From positions 1-7,523 of the forward strand of contig CAUQXC010000022.1 in the NCBI GenBank assembly GCA_963522175.1: a stretch of 7,523 nucleotides of DNA. The letters are read 5' to 3'. The first letter of the stretch is position 1, and the number at the start of each line of letters is the position of its first letter. Under the pieces are notes generated by a model. It saw nothing but the letters and a program-made list of their open reading frames with translations. It did not search any database and was not told the origin of the DNA. Below, piece by piece: positions 6,339-7,523 of the stretch. This stretch comes from CAKAHY01 sp963522175. GTDB taxonomy: Bacteria; Bacillota; Clostridia; Lachnospirales; Lachnospiraceae. The translations under genes and the position numbers were made by a program.

Positions 6339-6812
6339 TTACTTCACCCTCGCTTTCGCACTGAACTCCTTCGCCGTAAATTTCATAACGGTTACAGCCT
6401 TTGCCATCTGCTCATTTATCTCAAATTTCTTTCCCGTCTGATGCTTCATAAGTATGTTAAGCCCTCTAAGCTTTTCTGTGCTATCCTCGACAATCTCGCA
6501 TACTCCCTTAGCTATTATCGAGGAGTAACTCGAACTGTATTTGCAAGCGATGTCTCCTCCGGAAATAGGCTCCACATCACATTCAAGCTCAATGCAGGAC
6601 TTGGCATTTTCTCTTATCAGATCAAGCTTATGCCCCTCTTTTGCTCCATGCATATAAAAAATCAATTTTTCATCCTCATAAACATAGCCGTAATGCAAAG
6701 GTACAACGTAGGGATACTCTCCGTCAAATAAGCCCAAATGCAAAATTTCAGCACTGTCCGCAATCTTCAAAATCTCCGATATTTCATTTACTTCGCGATC
6801 TTTTCTTCTCAT
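6339..6812 (-). CDS. Pyridoxamine 5'-phosphate oxidase-family flavoprotein, NimA-like
   Basis: A 157-residue protein of the split-barrel flavin-binding fold (Pyridox_ox_2 / NimA-like). Family marks are the N-terminus MRRKDREV, PYVVPLHYGY (34-43), FYMHGAKEGHKLDLI (52-66) with a conserved His near 55, and the SYSSIIAKGVCEIVED block (95-110) followed by LMKHQTG (121-127). Members bind FMN or related cofactors, and some reduce 5-nitroimidazoles; most of these chromosomal homologues have no proven substrate, so resistance should not be assumed. The start follows an AGGTG motif 5 bases upstream (6822-6818). No convincing minus-strand promoter was found in 6813-6900. It lies between the CRISPR locus and a divergent gene and has no evident link to CRISPR function. 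Confidence 0.85.
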   Translation of the reverse strand: MRRKDREVNEISEILKIADSAEILHLGLFDGEYPYVVPLHYGYVYEDEKLIFYMHGAKEGHKLDLIRENAKSCIELECDVEPISGGDIACKYSSSYSSIIAKGVCEIVEDSTEKLRGLNILMKHQTGKKFEINEQMAKAVTVMKFTAKEFSAKARVK

Positions 6813-6922
6813 TTTCTCACCTGTATTTACTTTCTTATTAATACTTTATTTTTGTCTACAGTTTTCATAATACACTCAAATTTTGCAAATTGAAATAGAG
6901 ACTCTCCTCTTTTCACTATATT

Positions 6923-6951
6923 TTGATTTTTTCGGCAGATAATGATAAGAT
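6923..6951 (+). promoter_or_regulatory. Candidate promoter of the YhcH-family gene
   Basis: TTGATT (6923-6928) and TAAGAT (6946-6951) are separated by 17 bp and each matches the consensus at 4 of 6 positions. The start would be near 6958, giving a leader of about 42 bases. The rest of the divergent gap 6813-6999 is A+T-rich. It contains an imperfect palindrome, CAAATTTTGCAAATTG (6877-6892), which could be an operator but is weak evidence. Confidence 0.5.
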
Positions 6952-6987
6952 ACTATTTTATGCAAAAAATAATTTATAGGATTTATG

Positions 6988-6993
6988 AAGGAG
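6988..6993 (+). promoter_or_regulatory. Ribosome binding site that fixes the YhcH-family start
   Basis: AAGGAG lies 6 bases before the ATG at 7000. It overlaps the first codons of the longer reading frame that starts at 6985, so the 7000 start (MIFDHIKN) is the better choice. Confidence 0.85.
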
Positions 6994-6999
6994 AACGCT

Positions 7000-7452
7000 A
7001 TGATTTTTGACCATATTAAGAATAAAGAAAACTATAGGCATTTCCCCAAGCTTTACAGGGCTCTGAACTTCTTATCCGAATTGGAAGAGGGCTGTTTACC
7101 GGAAAAGGGCGGGGTTTTGATTCCCGAAGAATTGTTTTACAACCCCGTAAGCTTTTACTCCAAACCGGAGGATGAATGTAAATTTGAAGCTCACAGAGTT
7201 TATTGTGATCTGCATTATATCATAAAGGGATGCGAGCGTATCTCAACCGCCGATGTAAGTACTCTCAACACCGATACCCCTTACTCCGAAGATAGGGATA
7301 TAGCCTTTTTCACGGGAGAGTCCGACGGTTCCTATAATTTAAAGCCGGGACAGTTTATGGTCTGCTTTCCTAATGATGCGCATAAGGTCGCAATGATGGT
7401 AAGCGAACCCGAGAAAATTGAAAAAATAGTATTTAAAATAAAGGCGGAATAA
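7000..7452 (+). CDS. YhcH/YjgK/YiaL (DUF386) family protein, possible sugar anomerase
   Basis: A 150-residue single-domain protein of the DUF386 cupin-like family, which includes E. coli YhcH (NanQ, reported to speed sialic acid anomer conversion) and EbgC (beta subunit of the evolved beta-galactosidase). The start MIFDHI is typical of the family. The conserved core is FEAHRVYCDLHYIIKGCERI (62-81), with Glu63, His65 and His72 as likely pocket or metal ligands, followed by GESDGSYNLKPGQFMVCFPNDAHKV (106-130) with His128. Length is normal. The substrate cannot be told because no sugar transport or catabolism gene is in view; the downstream neighbour is cut off. The gene is visibly richer in G+C than the cas genes. 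Confidence 0.88.
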   Translation: MIFDHIKNKENYRHFPKLYRALNFLSELEEGCLPEKGGVLIPEELFYNPVSFYSKPEDECKFEAHRVYCDLHYIIKGCERISTADVSTLNTDTPYSEDRDIAFFTGESDGSYNLKPGQFMVCFPNDAHKVAMMVSEPEKIEKIVFKIKAE

Positions 7453-7523
7453 AATATTACCTCATAAAAGGCTGTGTGAATCAAAGTCTGTAAATTCCAA
7501 CTTTCGGACTTCTATGATAAGTA
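7453..7523. other. Non-coding right edge, no identified feature
   Basis: There are 71 bases after the YhcH-family stop. A weak inverted repeat (7484-7490 with 7505-7511, including one G-T pair) has a 14-base loop and no T-tract, so it is not called a terminator. No reading frame or known element can be supported here. Confidence 0.5.

Noticed and set aside
6198..6731. A 177-residue plus-strand reading frame
   Set aside because: It runs antisense to the well-supported NimA-like gene, has no recognisable domain or ribosome binding site, and begins between two terminators.
6339..6812. Calling the flavoprotein a nitroimidazole resistance gene
   Set aside because: The fold is shared by many chromosomal proteins of unknown substrate; the sequence alone does not show nitroreductase activity.
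6985..6999. Five extra N-terminal residues on the YhcH-family protein from the ATG at 6985
   Set aside because: The ribosome binding site AAGGAG (6988-6993) lies inside this stretch and points to the ATG at 7000, which gives the family's usual MIFDHI start.
7484..7511. Inverted repeat as a terminator for the YhcH-family gene
   Set aside because: Short stem with a G-T pair, 14-base loop and no T-tract.

Overview
The window holds a complete type II-A CRISPR-Cas locus, missing only the distal part of its array, plus two ordinary metabolic or housekeeping genes on its right side. The low G+C content, the AGGAGG-type ribosome binding sites and the Cas9, Cas1 and Csn2 sequences point to a Firmicutes bacterium, most likely an anaerobic clostridium. 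From memory, the Cas9 resembles that of Filifactor alocis and relatives more than the streptococcal proteins. No alignment was run, so the genus is left open.

Layout, left to right on the + strand: the leader-proximal CRISPR repeat (2-37; the array continues off the left edge), a very short leader (38-87), csn2 (88-759), cas2 (756-1076), cas1 (1066-1944) and cas9 (1941-6020), all read on the minus strand as one overlapping operon that runs into the array. Just upstream of cas9, on the opposite strand, is the tracrRNA (about 6078-6192). It has a near-consensus promoter, an anti-repeat that pairs with the visible repeat, and an intrinsic terminator. A second terminator (6265-6292) closes a NimA-like flavoprotein gene (6339-6812, minus). 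A divergent YhcH/NanQ-family gene (7000-7452, plus) follows, and the last 70 bases hold nothing identifiable.

How the parts work together: Cas1-Cas2, helped by Csn2 and Cas9, add new spacers at the leader-repeat junction at position 37/38. The array transcript pairs with tracrRNA through the repeat:anti-repeat duplex, is presumably cut by host RNase III, and guides the Cas9 RuvC and HNH nucleases. All catalytic residues expected of Cas9 and Cas1 are visible, so the locus looks functional.

The system class is well known. The points most worth a second look are regulatory: (1) the leader carries a split anti-repeat that could fold back on the first repeat over about 22 base pairs; (2) the tracrRNA promoter and the best cas9 promoter candidate face each other, the latter lying inside the anti-repeat; (3) the Cas9 C-terminus lacks the arginine pair that reads NGG in S. 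pyogenes Cas9; (4) the tracrRNA nexus is not the canonical form. I found no evidence for a wholly new defence system here.
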